DNA from: Burkholderiales bacterium
GTDB lineage: Bacteria; Pseudomonadota; Gammaproteobacteria; Burkholderiales; WYBJ01
NCBI GenBank assembly: GCA_020848435.1
Contig: JADLAC010000009.1
Location: forward strand, 25,765 to 89,764
Reading direction: 5' to 3'
DNA: 64,000 nt
Part shown: one piece after another, positions 40,906 to 50,444 of the stretch
How positions within the stretch are numbered: position 1 is the stretch's first letter
Layout of the letters: every line of letters starts with the position of its first letter
Position numbers and translations under genes: made by a program
Notes under the pieces: generated by a model
What the model saw: only the letters and a program-made list of their open reading frames with translations
What the model was told of the DNA's origin: nothing
Database searches by the model: none

Positions 40906-41427
40906 ATGTCCGGACAGGCTCGAATCGATGGCCTGAAGTTCGCGCGCGAAGGGGGGCGCCTGCACGGCGAGATCGCCGTCGCCGCATTGCCGAGGCTTGA
41001 AGACGTCGTGTCCGAGCGTAGCGGTGTCATTGTGTATACGCTCGCGGGATCGATGAACGATCAGAGTAAACCCGTGCTCGATGTCGCGGTCGAGGGAGCG
41101 CTCGCGTTGACCTGCCAGCGTTGCCTCGAACGCCTGGATTACGACTTGCGGCGCCGATCGCGATTCGTGCTGGTGTCATCCGCCGACGCGCTTCCCGACG
41201 TCGGCGCTGAAGACCCGGCGAGCGAAACCATGGCGGTAGATGCCGTGAGCGACGTGGCCGACGTGGTCGAGCAAGAAGTGTTGCTCGCCTTGCCGATCGC
41301 CCCCATGCATGCCGCGGGCGGGTGCCGCGCAAACAGCGAGCCCAGCCCGGAGCCGACGCCGTCGCCGTTCGCGGTGCTCGGCAAATTGAAGAAGCGTGCG
41401 GCTGGATGCCGCGGCGAGCACGATTGA
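40906..41427 (+). CDS. yceD: YceD/DUF177 family protein (23S rRNA accumulation protein)
   Basis: A 173-residue YceD-family protein, which in E. coli supports 23S rRNA accumulation. It shows FAREGGRLHGEIAVAALPRL at the start, the conserved VEGALALTCQRCLERLDYDL with the CxxC motif, and VVEQEVLLALPIAPMH near the end. It leads the rpmF-plsX-fab cluster, as in most proteobacteria. The start matches the family, yet the promoter leaves room for a leader of only about three bases and there is no ribosome site, so translation may be leaderless. Confidence 0.92.
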   Translation: MSGQARIDGLKFAREGGRLHGEIAVAALPRLEDVVSERSGVIVYTLAGSMNDQSKPVLDVAVEGALALTCQRCLERLDYDLRRRSRFVLVSSADALPDVGAEDPASETMAVDAVSDVADVVEQEVLLALPIAPMHAAGGCRANSEPSPEPTPSPFAVLGKLKKRAAGCRGEHD

Positions 41428-41442
41428 TCCAAGGAGTCATCC

Positions 41443-41622
41443 ATGGCGGTTCAGCAGAACAAGAAGTCTCCCTCCAAGCGCGGTATGCATCGGTCGCACG
41501 ATGCCTTGCCCGTCCCCGGGCTTGCGGTCGAGCCCACCACCGGTGAAGTCCACTTGCGCCACCACATCAGCCCGACCGGATACTATCGCGGCAAGAAGGT
41601 CTTGAAGACGAAGAGTGAGTGA
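41443..41622 (+). CDS. rpmF: 50S ribosomal protein L32
   Basis: A 59-residue protein beginning [20 protein letters not shown], the unmistakable L32 start, and ending in a basic stretch ([13 protein letters not shown]). The Zn-binding cysteines of some L32 forms are absent, so this is the zinc-free type. An AAGGAG ribosome site (41431-41436) lies seven bases upstream. It sits between yceD and plsX, the conserved link between ribosome and lipid synthesis. Confidence 0.97.
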   Translation: MAVQQNKKSPSKRGMHRSHDALPVPGLAVEPTTGEVHLRHHISPTGYYRGKKVLKTKSE

Positions 41623-41654
41623 CATCCCCACGGCCGCGGGCTGCTGGAGCGTCG

Positions 41655-42671
41655 ATGGATGTCACAGTGGCGATCGATTGCATGGGCGGTGATCATGGTC
41701 CGCACGTAACGGTGCCGGCCGCTCTTGCCGGCCTGGCACGGCGCCAGGATGCGAATTTCATACTCGTGGGGTTGCGCGACGCCATCGAAGTCGAGTTGCA
41801 CGCGCGCAAAGCGAGCACCGGCCCACGGCTTCGCATCCATCACGCCTCCGAGGTGGTCGGGATGGACGAGGCGGTGGCATCGGCTCTGCGAGGCAAGCGC
41901 GATTCGTCCATGCGCGTGGCCATCAACCTGGTGAAGAGCGGCGAGGCGCAGGCATGCGTGAGCGCGGGCAACACCGGCGCATTGATGGCCATTTCACGCT
42001 TCGTCCTCAAGATGCTGCCCGGGATCGAACGGCCTCCGATCGCTACCATACTGCCGACGGTCAAAGGCCACGTCACCGTGCTCGATTTGGGCGCCAACGT
42101 GGATTGCTCGCCGCACGACTTGCTGCAGTTCGGCATCATGGGTGCGACCCTGGTCGCGGCCATCGAGCACGCCGAGCGTCCCAGCGTTGGGCTGTTGAAT
42201 GTCGGCGAAGAGGACATCAAGGGCAACGAGCTGGTCAAGCGAGCGGGCGAGTTGTTGCGGGCGAGCGGGCTCAATTTCCACGGCAATGTCGAGGGCGACG
42301 ACATCTACAAGGGTACGACCGAGGTGGTGGTGTGCGACGGTTTCGTCGGCAACGTGGCCTTGAAGGCTTCCGAGGGGCTGGCGCAGATGCTCTCGGTTTT
42401 TCTACGCGAGGAATTTGCTCGCAACGTGCTCACCAGGATGTCCGCGTTGATCGCCCGACCGGTACTGGCGGCATTCAAGCGCCGGATCGATCATCGCCGC
42501 TATAACGGCGCCTTCCTCCTGGGATTGCGCGGCATCGTCATCAAGAGCCACGGCGCCGCCGACGTGGTCGCGTTCGAGCACGCGATCTACCGGGCGCTCG
42601 ATGCGGTTCAAACCGGGGTGCTGCGCAAGATCAGCGAGCGAGTCGCGGTGGCCGAACAGGGGGTTGCTTGA
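41655..42671 (+). CDS. plsX: Phosphate acyltransferase PlsX
   Basis: PlsX converts acyl-ACP to acyl-phosphate, the acyl donor for PlsY in phospholipid synthesis. The 338-residue protein starts [16 protein letters not shown], and contains [31 protein letters not shown] and [19 protein letters not shown], with [16 protein letters not shown] further on. I used the ATG at 41655 with GGAG upstream; a GTG at 41619 would add 12 residues with no conservation. Its stop overlaps the fabH start. Confidence 0.97.
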   Translation: MDVTVAIDCMGGDHGPHVTVPAALAGLARRQDANFILVGLRDAIEVELHARKASTGPRLRIHHASEVVGMDEAVASALRGKRDSSMRVAINLVKSGEAQACVSAGNTGALMAISRFVLKMLPGIERPPIATILPTVKGHVTVLDLGANVDCSPHDLLQFGIMGATLVAAIEHAERPSVGLLNVGEEDIKGNELVKRAGELLRASGLNFHGNVEGDDIYKGTTEVVVCDGFVGNVALKASEGLAQMLSVFLREEFARNVLTRMSALIARPVLAAFKRRIDHRRYNGAFLLGLRGIVIKSHGAADVVAFEHAIYRALDAVQTGVLRKISERVAVAEQGVA

Positions 42672-43630
42672 CGCACACGCGCATCGCCGGCACGGGCAGC
42701 TACCTGCCCGCGCGGGTATTGAGCAACGAGGAGCTGTCGCGAACGGTCGACACTTCGGACGAGTGGATCGTCAGCCGCACCGGCATTCGCCAGCGGCACG
42801 TCGCGGCCGAGGGCGAGCTCACCAGCGATCTCGCGCTCAACGCGGCCAGGCAGGCATTGCAGGCGGCCGGTATCGAGGCCTCTCAGCTCGACTTGATCGT
42901 CGTTGCTACGACTACCCCCGACATGATTTTTCCGAGCACCGCTTGCATCTTGCAAGCGAAGCTCGGTGCCCGCGCCGGCGCGGCTGCTTTCGACGTGCAG
43001 GCGGTGTGCAGCGGCTTCGTCTACGCCTTGACCACGGCCGATGCCCTGATGCGCACCGGCGACTATCGCCACGCGCTCGTGGTCGGCGCGGAAGTGTACT
43101 CGCGCATCCTCGATTGGCAGGATCGTTCGACTTGCGTGCTCTTCGGCGACGGTGCCGGCGCGCTGGTATTGAGTCGCAGCGACAGTCCCGGCATCCTCGG
43201 CGCGAAGCTGCACGCAGACGGCCGCTACACGGGCATCCTCTCGGTACCCGGCAGCGTGCGCAACGGCAAGGTCTGCGGCTCGCCTTTCCTGGAGATGGAC
43301 GGCAATGCCGTGTTCAAGCTGGCCGTCAAGGTGCTCGGCGAGCTGGTCGACGAGACGCTGGCCGCCCACGGGATGGCGCGCGGCGAGCTGGACTGGCTGA
43401 TTCCCCACCAGGCCAATATCCGCATCATCCAGGCGACGGCCAGGCGCCTGGGCATGAGCATGGAGAAAGTCATCGTCACCGTCGACCGGCACGCCAATAC
43501 ATCGGCGGCATCGATTCCGCTCGCGCTCGACCTGGCCGTTCGCGACGGCCGTATCCGCCGCGGCCAATCGATACTCATGCAGGGTGTGGGCGGCGGCTTC
43601 ACCTGGGGGGCAGTGCTCGCGCGACTGTAG
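42668..43630 (+). CDS. fabH: 3-oxoacyl-ACP synthase III
   Basis: FabH starts fatty acid synthesis by condensing acetyl-CoA with malonyl-ACP. The 320-residue protein has [16 protein letters not shown], the catalytic triad C114 ([11 protein letters not shown]), H247 (LIPHQANIR) and N277 (RHANTSAAS), and a [12 protein letters not shown] end. It begins with a TTG codon that overlaps the plsX stop (TTGA), so translation is likely coupled. No other in-frame start fits the conserved N terminus. Confidence 0.97.
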   Translation: MTHTRIAGTGSYLPARVLSNEELSRTVDTSDEWIVSRTGIRQRHVAAEGELTSDLALNAARQALQAAGIEASQLDLIVVATTTPDMIFPSTACILQAKLGARAGAAAFDVQAVCSGFVYALTTADALMRTGDYRHALVVGAEVYSRILDWQDRSTCVLFGDGAGALVLSRSDSPGILGAKLHADGRYTGILSVPGSVRNGKVCGSPFLEMDGNAVFKLAVKVLGELVDETLAAHGMARGELDWLIPHQANIRIIQATARRLGMSMEKVIVTVDRHANTSAASIPLALDLAVRDGRIRRGQSILMQGVGGGFTWGAVLARL

Positions 43631-43642
43631 GCGGTGGAGGCT

Positions 43643-44578
43643 ATGACGTTCGCATTGGTTTTTCCCGGTCAAGGATCGCAATCGGTCGGAATGATGCACG
43701 GCTTCGAGGCGAGTGCCGCAGTGCGCGCGGCTTTCGCCGAAGCAAGCGACGTGCTCGGCCAGGACATGTGGGGGCTCGCGCAGTCGGGGCCGCTCGAGGC
43801 GCAAAATCTCACCGTCAACACCCAGCCGTTGATGTTGACCGCGGGCGTCGCCGTATATCGGGCTTGGCGCGAGGCGGGCGGCGGCGTTCCGGCCTTCGTC
43901 GCGGGACATAGTCTCGGCGAGTATTGCGCCTGGGTCGCCTCCGGAGCGCTGCGATTCCAGGATGCCTTGCCCTTGGTGCGCCTGCGGGCGGAAGCCATGC
44001 AGCAGGCGGTGCCGGTGGGCGAAGGGGCGATGGCGGCGATTCTCGGGCTCGACGACGATGCCGTACGCGTCGCCTGCGCCGAGGCCGCTGGCGGCCAGGT
44101 GGTCGAGGCGGTGAATTTCAACGCGCCCAATCAGGTCGTGATCGCCGGCCACAAAGCCGCGGTCGAGCGGGCTGCCGCCGCCGCGAAGGCCAAGGGCGCC
44201 AAGCGCGCCATGCTGCTCCCCGTGAGCGCGCCGTTTCATTCCTCGCTGCTCGCTGCGGCGGCCGAGCGCCTGGCGAGCCGGCTCGTAGGCATCGAAATCA
44301 ATCCGCCGTCGATTGCGGTCATCAACAATGTCGACGCCGACATCGTCAGCGAGCCCGATGCCATTCGCAGCGTCCTCGCGCGGCAAGCTTGCCGTCCGGT
44401 GCGCTGGGTCGAAGTGATCCAGCGCATGGCGTACGCGGGTGTCACGCGAGTGGTGGAGTGTGGTCCGGGCAAGGTGCTTGCCGGTCTCACCAAGCGCATC
44501 GACACGCGGCTCGAATCGCTGGCGTTGGCCGATAGCGCGGGGCTCGCAGCCACGCTGGAGGCGCTGCGCCATGACTGA
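43643..44578 (+). CDS. fabD: Malonyl-CoA:ACP transacylase
   Basis: FabD loads malonyl groups onto ACP. The 311-residue protein starts MTFALVFPGQGSQSVGMM, has the nucleophile S90 in AGHSLGEYCA and the catalytic His in LPVSAPFHSSLL. Its C-terminal segment has VVECGPGKVLAGLTKRI. I chose the ATG at 43643 because the family begins there; a GTG at 43634 adds three residues. The stop overlaps the fabG start by eight bases. Confidence 0.97.
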   Translation: MTFALVFPGQGSQSVGMMHGFEASAAVRAAFAEASDVLGQDMWGLAQSGPLEAQNLTVNTQPLMLTAGVAVYRAWREAGGGVPAFVAGHSLGEYCAWVASGALRFQDALPLVRLRAEAMQQAVPVGEGAMAAILGLDDDAVRVACAEAAGGQVVEAVNFNAPNQVVIAGHKAAVERAAAAAKAKGAKRAMLLPVSAPFHSSLLAAAAERLASRLVGIEINPPSIAVINNVDADIVSEPDAIRSVLARQACRPVRWVEVIQRMAYAGVTRVVECGPGKVLAGLTKRIDTRLESLALADSAGLAATLEALRHD

Positions 44579-45323
44579 CGCGAAGGCGCGCAATCGCGTG
44601 GCCTGGGTAACCGGAGCGAGCCGCGGCATCGGCCGCGCGATTGCCCTGTCGCTCGGACAGCAAGGCGCGGCGATCGCCGGCACGGCGACTTCGGCGGACG
44701 GAGCGGCACGCATCGATGAGGTCCTGCGCGAAGCCGGCATCACCGGACGGGGTTACGTCCTCGATGTCACCGACGCGGCGCAGGCGCAGGTCGTTCTCGC
44801 TCGAATCCAGGAAGAGTTGGGCGAGGTCGACGTACTGGTCAACAACGCCGGCATCACGCGCGACAACCTGCTCTTGCGCATGCGCGACGAGGACTGGGAC
44901 GCGGTGCTCGATACCGATCTCAAGTCGGCCTATCGGCTCTCGAAGCTGGTGCTGCGTTCGATGATGAAGGCGCGCGGCGGGCGCATCATCAACATCTCCT
45001 CGGTCGTTGGCGCCATGGGCAATGCGGGACAGGTCAACTATTCGGCCGCCAAGGCGGGTTTGTTCGGTTTCACCAAGGCGCTGGCGCGCGAAGTCGGCAG
45101 CCGCGGCATCACGGTGAATTGCGTCGCGCCGGGGTTCATCGACACCGACATGACGCGCGCGCTCGGCGAGCAGCAGCGCAACGCGCTGCTCTCGCATATC
45201 CCGCTCGCACGTTTGGGTGACGTAAGTGAGGTCGCGGCTTGCGTGGCTTTTCTGGCCTCCGCCGGCGCCGGCTACATCACGGGCTCTACGATTCACGTCA
45301 ACGGCGGGATGCACATGGATTGA
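44571..45323 (+). CDS. fabG: 3-oxoacyl-ACP reductase
   Basis: FabG is the NADPH-dependent reductase of the elongation cycle. The 250-residue short-chain dehydrogenase shows the cofactor loop VTGASRGIGRAIA, NNAGITRDNLLLRM, the catalytic Ser in INISSVVGAMG and the YxxxK pair in NYSAAKAG. It ends in GSTIHVNGGMHMD. The frame is open further upstream, but the ATG at 44571 (MTDAKARNRVAWVTG) matches the family and couples to fabD by an eight-base overlap. Confidence 0.97.
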   Translation: MTDAKARNRVAWVTGASRGIGRAIALSLGQQGAAIAGTATSADGAARIDEVLREAGITGRGYVLDVTDAAQAQVVLARIQEELGEVDVLVNNAGITRDNLLLRMRDEDWDAVLDTDLKSAYRLSKLVLRSMMKARGGRIINISSVVGAMGNAGQVNYSAAKAGLFGFTKALAREVGSRGITVNCVAPGFIDTDMTRALGEQQRNALLSHIPLARLGDVSEVAACVAFLASAGAGYITGSTIHVNGGMHMD

Positions 45324-45449
45324 CGGCCGCGTGCGCGCCCTGTCGAGTGGCGGGTCGGAGCGGATTTGATAGAATCATTCGATTTGGTGACGGCGAGCCA
45401 TTCGCGCCGCACCTCGAGTCGATGCACCAGCAAACGGAAGGGGGAACCG

Positions 45450-45689
45450 ATGGAGAATGTAGAACAACGTGTCAGGAAGATCGTTGCCGAGCAACTCGGT
45501 GTCAACGAAGCCGACGTCAAGAACGAATCGTCGTTCGTCAACGATCTGGGCGCCGATTCTCTCGATACCGTCGAGCTGGTGATGGCACTCGAGGAGGAGT
45601 TCGAGACCGAGATTCCGGACGAGGAAGCCGAAAAGATCACCACAGTCCAGCAGGCGGTCGACTACATCAAGGCCCACGCCGGCGGCTAG
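45450..45689 (+). CDS. acpP: Acyl carrier protein
   Basis: ACP carries growing acyl chains on a phosphopantetheine arm. The 79-residue acidic protein has the attachment serine S37 in [12 protein letters not shown] and the typical four-helix pattern with [16 protein letters not shown]. The ATG at 45450 follows a GGAAGGGGG site (45436-45444). A possible -10 box (TAGAAT, 45370-45375) about 75 bases upstream could give acpP its own promoter in addition to operon read-through, which would suit its high demand. Confidence 0.98.
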   Translation: MENVEQRVRKIVAEQLGVNEADVKNESSFVNDLGADSLDTVELVMALEEEFETEIPDEEAEKITTVQQAVDYIKAHAGG

Positions 45690-45726
45690 GCCGCGACTGC
45701 CGGCCAGCGTCATCTCTGGAGCCCAC

Positions 45727-46965
45727 TTGTCTCGCCGCAGGGTCGTCGTCACCGGACTGGGCATCGTTTCCCCCGTCGGAACCGGTATTGCAAACGCGTG
45801 GGCCAGCGTCCTCGCCGGCCGTTCCGGAATTTCGCGCATCAGCCAGTTCGATGCCTCGGCGATGGCATCCCAGATCGCCGGCGAGGTCAAGGATTTCGAT
45901 GTCGCGAAGTTCCTCCCTGCCAAGGACGCGCGGCGCATGGACCGGTTCATCCACCTGGGCTTGGCGGCGGCGATCGAGGCAATCGGTGACTGCGGGATCG
46001 AGGTCACCCCAGCCAACGCCGAGCGTATCGGCGTGATCATCGGCTCGGGCATCGGCGGCCTGCCGATGATAGAAGATACCCATAACGAATACATCAAGTC
46101 CGGTCCCAGGCGCATTTCCCCGTTTTTCGTCCCAGGCACGATCATCAACATGGTGTCTGGGAATCTCTCCATCATGTACGGGTTCAAGGGGCCGAACCTC
46201 GCCGTGGTCACGGCGTGCACGACCGCGGCGCATTGCATCGGCGAAGCTGGCCGGCTGATCGAATACGGCGATGCCGATGTCATGATTGCAGGCGGCACGG
46301 AAGCGACCGTGTCGCCGCTCGGGGTGGGCGGATTCAGCGCGGCCCGCGCGTTGTCGACGCGCAACGACGATCCAGCCGGCGCAAGCCGGCCCTGGGACAA
46401 GGGCCGGGACGGTTTCGTCCTCGGCGAAGGCGCGGGCGTCGTGGTGCTCGAGGAGTACGAGGCTGCCAAGGCGCGCGGCGCCAAGATCTACTGCGAGCTC
46501 GCCGGTTATGGGATGAGCGCGGATGCGCACCATATGACCGCCCCTTGTGAAGACGGCGAAGGCGCGGCGCGCTGCATGGCGAACGCGCTGCGCAATGCCG
46601 GGATCAATGCCGAGCAGGTCGATTACATCAACGCCCACGGCACCTCGACCGAACTCGGCGACATCGCCGAGACCGTGGCGATCAAGCGCTGTTTCGGCGC
46701 TGCCGCGAGCAAGCTTGCCGTGAGCTCCACCAAGTCGATGACGGGCCACTTGCTCGGTGCGGCGGGGGGCGTGGAAGCGATTTTCAGCGTGCTCGCGCTG
46801 CGCGACCAGGTGGCGCCGCCTACGATCAACCTGGTCGACCAGGATCCGCAGTGCGACCTCGACTACGTGCCCAATAACGCGCGCGAAATGCGCCTCGATG
46901 TCGCGCTGTCCAATTCCTTCGGCTTCGGCGGCACGAACGGCACGCTGGTGTTTCGCCGTCTCTGA
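45727..46965 (+). CDS. fabF: 3-oxoacyl-ACP synthase II
   Basis: FabF elongates acyl-ACP with malonyl-ACP. The 412-residue thiolase-fold protein has [13 protein letters not shown], catalytic C164 in [14 protein letters not shown], the two His motifs [13 protein letters not shown] and [12 protein letters not shown], and [14 protein letters not shown] at the end. The start codon is TTG at 45727 with a CTGGAG ribosome site upstream; [10 protein letters not shown] fits the family start, and no ATG or GTG lies nearby in frame. It is 37 bases after acpP, the normal order. Confidence 0.97.
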   Translation: MSRRRVVVTGLGIVSPVGTGIANAWASVLAGRSGISRISQFDASAMASQIAGEVKDFDVAKFLPAKDARRMDRFIHLGLAAAIEAIGDCGIEVTPANAERIGVIIGSGIGGLPMIEDTHNEYIKSGPRRISPFFVPGTIINMVSGNLSIMYGFKGPNLAVVTACTTAAHCIGEAGRLIEYGDADVMIAGGTEATVSPLGVGGFSAARALSTRNDDPAGASRPWDKGRDGFVLGEGAGVVVLEEYEAAKARGAKIYCELAGYGMSADAHHMTAPCEDGEGAARCMANALRNAGINAEQVDYINAHGTSTELGDIAETVAIKRCFGAAASKLAVSSTKSMTGHLLGAAGGVEAIFSVLALRDQVAPPTINLVDQDPQCDLDYVPNNAREMRLDVALSNSFGFGGTNGTLVFRRL

Positions 46966-47007
46966 CGAGCTCGCGCCGGGGCTGGGCCATTTCGGTCGAA
47001 GCAGGCC

Positions 47008-47820
47008 GTGATTCTCGTCAATGGCAAGGCGCAGGGGCGCATCGGTGCGCTCGACCGCGGCCTCGCCTATGGCGACGGCGTGTTTCGAACCATGCGCGCG
47101 TGCGCCGGCACGCTCTGGTACTGGCCGCGCCACTACCTCAAGCTGGCCGGCGATTGCTCCCGCATAGGCATCGATTGTCCGAGCAAGGTCGAGCTCGAAA
47201 ACGACATTGCCCGGCTGCTGCGCGCCATGCCCGATTGTGTGGTCAAGATCATCGTGACGCGAGGCGAGGGCGGCCGCGGCTACGCGTGCCCGGAGAACGC
47301 CTCGCCAACCCGGCTGGTGATGTCGTTTCTGCTGCCCGTCGCACCGATCGATGCACAGGTGCGCGGCGTGCGTGTGCGCTGGTGCGAGACGCGGCTTGCC
47401 GCGCAGCCGCGGCTTGCCGGCATCAAGCATTTGAACCGGCTGGAAAACGTGCTCGCGCGCCGGGAATGGGCGGATACGGACATCGTGGAAGGGCTGATGC
47501 TCGACCAGGCCGGCCAGGCAGTGGAAGGCACGATCACGAACTTGTTCGCGCTCGAGGACGACGCATTGATCACGCCCTCGCTCGATAAGTGCGGTGTCGC
47601 CGGGGTGCAGCGGGACCGCTTGCTCGCATTGGCGCCCCGGTTGGGGATCGCGTGCGCGATCGTTGCGCTGACACCCGAGCGCGTGCTCGCCGCCCGGCAG
47701 CTCTATCTCGTCAACAGCGTGATCGGGCTATGGTGGGTCAGCGCGCTCGGCGAGCGCCGGTGGGAGCGACATGCGCTTACGCCGGAGTTGATCCGCCTGC
47801 TGGAGCGGCCCGATGATTAG
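47008..47820 (+). CDS. pabC: Aminodeoxychorismate lyase
   Basis: PabC releases pyruvate from 4-amino-4-deoxychorismate to give p-aminobenzoate for folate synthesis. The 270-residue fold-type IV PLP enzyme has LDRGLAYGDGVFRTMRA, VKIIVTRGEGGRGY with a family-typical arginine, the PLP lysine in GIKHLNRLENVLARREW, and EGTITNLFALED. It begins with GTG at 47008. The position between fabF and mltG is standard in proteobacteria. Its stop overlaps the mltG start by eight bases. Confidence 0.93.
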   Translation: MILVNGKAQGRIGALDRGLAYGDGVFRTMRACAGTLWYWPRHYLKLAGDCSRIGIDCPSKVELENDIARLLRAMPDCVVKIIVTRGEGGRGYACPENASPTRLVMSFLLPVAPIDAQVRGVRVRWCETRLAAQPRLAGIKHLNRLENVLARREWADTDIVEGLMLDQAGQAVEGTITNLFALEDDALITPSLDKCGVAGVQRDRLLALAPRLGIACAIVALTPERVLAARQLYLVNSVIGLWWVSALGERRWERHALTPELIRLLERPDD

Positions 47821-48826
47821 GCGGCTCGCGATCGCGCTACTGGTCCTGGTCGCGGGTCTCGGCGCGGTGGGCGGCTGGCTCGCGTATTATGTCTGGACAC
47901 CTCTGGATTCTTCCGGCCAAGCGCGCGAGTTCGAGATCGAACGCGGCGCCAGTCTGCGCAGCGTCGCGCGTGATCTGCGCGCGGCGGGCATCCTGCCCGA
48001 CGCATGGCGGTTCGAGCTGCTGGGCCGCGCGCTCAAACGCGAGAGCGCGCTCAAGGCGGGCAGCTACCAGTTCGACGCGCGTTGGTCGCCGCTGCGGCTG
48101 CTCGATGCCATCACCGGCACGACCGCGTTTCGCCTCGACAAGGTCGTGCTCGTGGAGGGATGGACTTTTCGGCAAGCGCGCTCGGCGCTCGACCGGCACG
48201 AGGCGCTCAAGCACGATAGCGCGCGGCTCAGCGACGGGGAGATCGTGCGCCACATGGGGCTGGCATACGATCATGCCGAGGGATTGTTCTTTCCGGACAC
48301 GTATTACTTCGCCAAGGGGACCAGCGATCTCTCGGTGCTGCGGCGTGCCGCGGCTCGCATGCAGCAGATCCTCGCGCGGCAATGGGAGCAACGCCAGGAT
48401 GGCCTGCCGCTGTCCGATCCGTACCAGGCGCTCATTCTGGCCTCCATCGTGGAGAAGGAAACCGGCCAGGAGGTCGATCGGCCGCTGGTGGCCGCGGTCC
48501 TCGTGAACCGGTTGCGCAAGGGGATGCGCTTGCAGGTCGATCCGGCGGTCATCTACGGACTGGGCGAGCAATTCGACGGCAATCTGCGCCGGCGCGACCT
48601 CGAGCTCGATGGTCCCTACAACACTTACGTGCGCGCGGGCCTGCCGCCCACACCCATCGCCATGCCGGGACTTGCCTCGCTCAGCGCGGCGCTGCAACCG
48701 GCATCATCCCCGGCGTTGTACTTCGTCGCGCGCGGCGACGGATCGAGCCATTTCTCCGACTCGCTCGCCGAGCACAATCGCGCGGTGACAAAATACCAGC
48801 GGCAGGGCACGACGAGCGATCGATGA
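47813..48826 (+). CDS. mltG: Endolytic murein transglycosylase MltG
   Basis: MltG cuts nascent glycan strands in the periplasm and sets peptidoglycan chain length. The 337-residue protein has an N-terminal transmembrane helix (about 4-27, ALLVLVAGLGAVGGWLAYYV) and a LysM-like middle (FEIERGASLRSVARDLRAAG). The YceG domain has EGLFFPDTYYF, the catalytic Glu in SIVEKETGQEVDRPLVA, the QVDPAVIYGLG segment and PYNTYVRAGLPPTPI. The stop overlaps the tmk start by four bases. Confidence 0.96.
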   Translation: MIRRLAIALLVLVAGLGAVGGWLAYYVWTPLDSSGQAREFEIERGASLRSVARDLRAAGILPDAWRFELLGRALKRESALKAGSYQFDARWSPLRLLDAITGTTAFRLDKVVLVEGWTFRQARSALDRHEALKHDSARLSDGEIVRHMGLAYDHAEGLFFPDTYYFAKGTSDLSVLRRAAARMQQILARQWEQRQDGLPLSDPYQALILASIVEKETGQEVDRPLVAAVLVNRLRKGMRLQVDPAVIYGLGEQFDGNLRRRDLELDGPYNTYVRAGLPPTPIAMPGLASLSAALQPASSPALYFVARGDGSSHFSDSLAEHNRAVTKYQRQGTTSDR

Positions 48827-49428
48827 AGGGCACGTTCATCACCGTGGAAGGCATCGACGGCGCAGGCAAGAGCAGCTTCTTGCCGTGGATCGAGCACCGC
48901 TTGCGCGCGGGCGGCCGCGAAGTCGTCCTGACGCGCGAGCCGGGCGGCACGGCCGTCGGGGAGCGGCTGCGCGACATTCTCCTGCACGGGGCGCTGAGTG
49001 CCGATGCAGAAGCCTTGCTGATGTTCGCGGCGCGCAAGGAGCACATCGACGCCGTGATATTGCCAGCGCTTGCTGCTGGCACCTGGGTGCTGTGCGACCG
49101 CTTCACCGACGCGACCTTTGCCTACCAGGGCGCGGGCCGAGGGGTCGACGAGCGCCGCCTGGCTGCGCTCGAGCACTGGATACAACGCGGGCTGCAGCCC
49201 GATCACACGATCCTGTTCGATCTGCCGGTCGAGGTCGCGCGCGCGCGCAGCGCGCTCGTGCGCCGTCCCGATCGCTTCGAGTCTGAGCAGGCGGATTTTT
49301 TCACGCGAGTGCGTGCGGGTTACCTGCGGCGAGCGGCAAGCGATCCGAAGCGCGTAAGCGTCATCGATGCGAGCCGCACGCCCGACGGCGTCGAAGCGCA
49401 GCTTGCCGCGCTCGATTTCCTGCGATGA
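48823..49428 (+). CDS. tmk: Thymidylate kinase
   Basis: Tmk phosphorylates dTMP to dTDP. The 201-residue protein begins with the P-loop FITVEGIDGAGKSSFLPW, then has the TREPGGTAVGERLRDILL motif, the DRFTDATFAYQGAGRG block and a LID-region arginine-rich stretch. The frame is open far upstream, but the ATG at 48823 overlaps the mltG stop (ATGA) and fits the family N terminus. Confidence 0.96.
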   Translation: MKGTFITVEGIDGAGKSSFLPWIEHRLRAGGREVVLTREPGGTAVGERLRDILLHGALSADAEALLMFAARKEHIDAVILPALAAGTWVLCDRFTDATFAYQGAGRGVDERRLAALEHWIQRGLQPDHTILFDLPVEVARARSALVRRPDRFESEQADFFTRVRAGYLRRAASDPKRVSVIDASRTPDGVEAQLAALDFLR

Positions 49429-50444
49429 GCAATCGCGACTACGCCTGGCACGCAGCACCTCGGCAGCTCGCTCAGGCGGCGTTGAAGCGCGGCGGCCATG
49501 CGCTGCTGATCGCCGGAGCGCGTGGCTTGGGCAAGAGCGAGCTCGCGCTCGAGCTGGCGGCGGGCTACCTATGCGCATCACCGGCCGAGCACGGCTATGC
49601 GTGCGGAATCTGCGAGAGCTGCCACTGGCTCGCCGCCGGAACCCATCCCGACTTCGCCCTGGTCGAGCCGCCGGCGCCCGATGCCGAGCTTAGCCCGGGA
49701 CAAGGGGCGGGCGCCGCGACGCGAGGGAAGCCGATCGGCGTGGATCAGATACGCGCGTTGAACGACTTGCTGGCGGTCAGCGCGCACCGTGACGCCGGTA
49801 AGGCGGTGGTGATCAGGCCCGCGGAGATGCTGCATCGGGCCGCCGCCAATGCGCTGCTCAAGAGTCTCGAAGAGCCGCCGTCTGGGGTGGTCTTTCTGCT
49901 GGTAGCGGACCGGCCGGCGCTGCTCTTGCCGACCATCCGCAGTCGCTGCCAGCTCATACCGGTGCCGCTGGCCGATGGGTCTTCGGCGGCGGCGTGGCTT
50001 GCGCAGCAAGGGATCGCCGAGCCCGCACTGGGTCTTGCGCTGAGCGGCGGGGCGCCGCTGGAAGCCGCGGCCATTGCTCAGGATGCCGCCTGGCAGCGCC
50101 GGCGCAGCTTTCTGCAGGCGCTGAGCGCCGAGCGCGCAGACCCTGTACGTGTCGTCGAGACCTTCCGCGAGCTGCAACCCGCACTGATCCTGTCCTGGCT
50201 GCAGAAGTGGACCTTCGATCTCGTCAGCATGCGCCTCTGCGGGCGCGCTCGCTATCACGTCGATATGCTCGACGAGCTTCGCCGCGCCTCGCCGCGGCTC
50301 GATCCTATCCGGGTCACGCGATTGCATCGCGCATTGCTGGCGATGCAGCGGCATGTGAACCATCCGCTCAATGCACGCCTTTTCCTGGAGCACATGGTGA
50401 TCACCTACAGCCAGGCATTGCGGCAACACGCAGAGCCCGCATGA
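49425..50444 (+). CDS. holB: DNA polymerase III delta' subunit
   Basis: HolB is part of the clamp loader. The 339-residue protein has the P-loop-like LLIAGARGLGKSELALELA, a zinc module (CGICESCHWL), VDQIRALNDLLAVSAH, the PAEMLHRAAANALLKSLEEP motif and TIRSRCQLIPVP. Both ends are coupled by ATGA overlaps, to tmk and to the TatD-like gene. Many betaproteobacteria carry a pilZ-domain gene between holB and tatD; it is missing here. Confidence 0.95.
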   Translation: MSNRDYAWHAAPRQLAQAALKRGGHALLIAGARGLGKSELALELAAGYLCASPAEHGYACGICESCHWLAAGTHPDFALVEPPAPDAELSPGQGAGAATRGKPIGVDQIRALNDLLAVSAHRDAGKAVVIRPAEMLHRAAANALLKSLEEPPSGVVFLLVADRPALLLPTIRSRCQLIPVPLADGSSAAAWLAQQGIAEPALGLALSGGAPLEAAAIAQDAAWQRRRSFLQALSAERADPVRVVETFRELQPALILSWLQKWTFDLVSMRLCGRARYHVDMLDELRRASPRLDPIRVTRLHRALLAMQRHVNHPLNARLFLEHMVITYSQALRQHAEPA

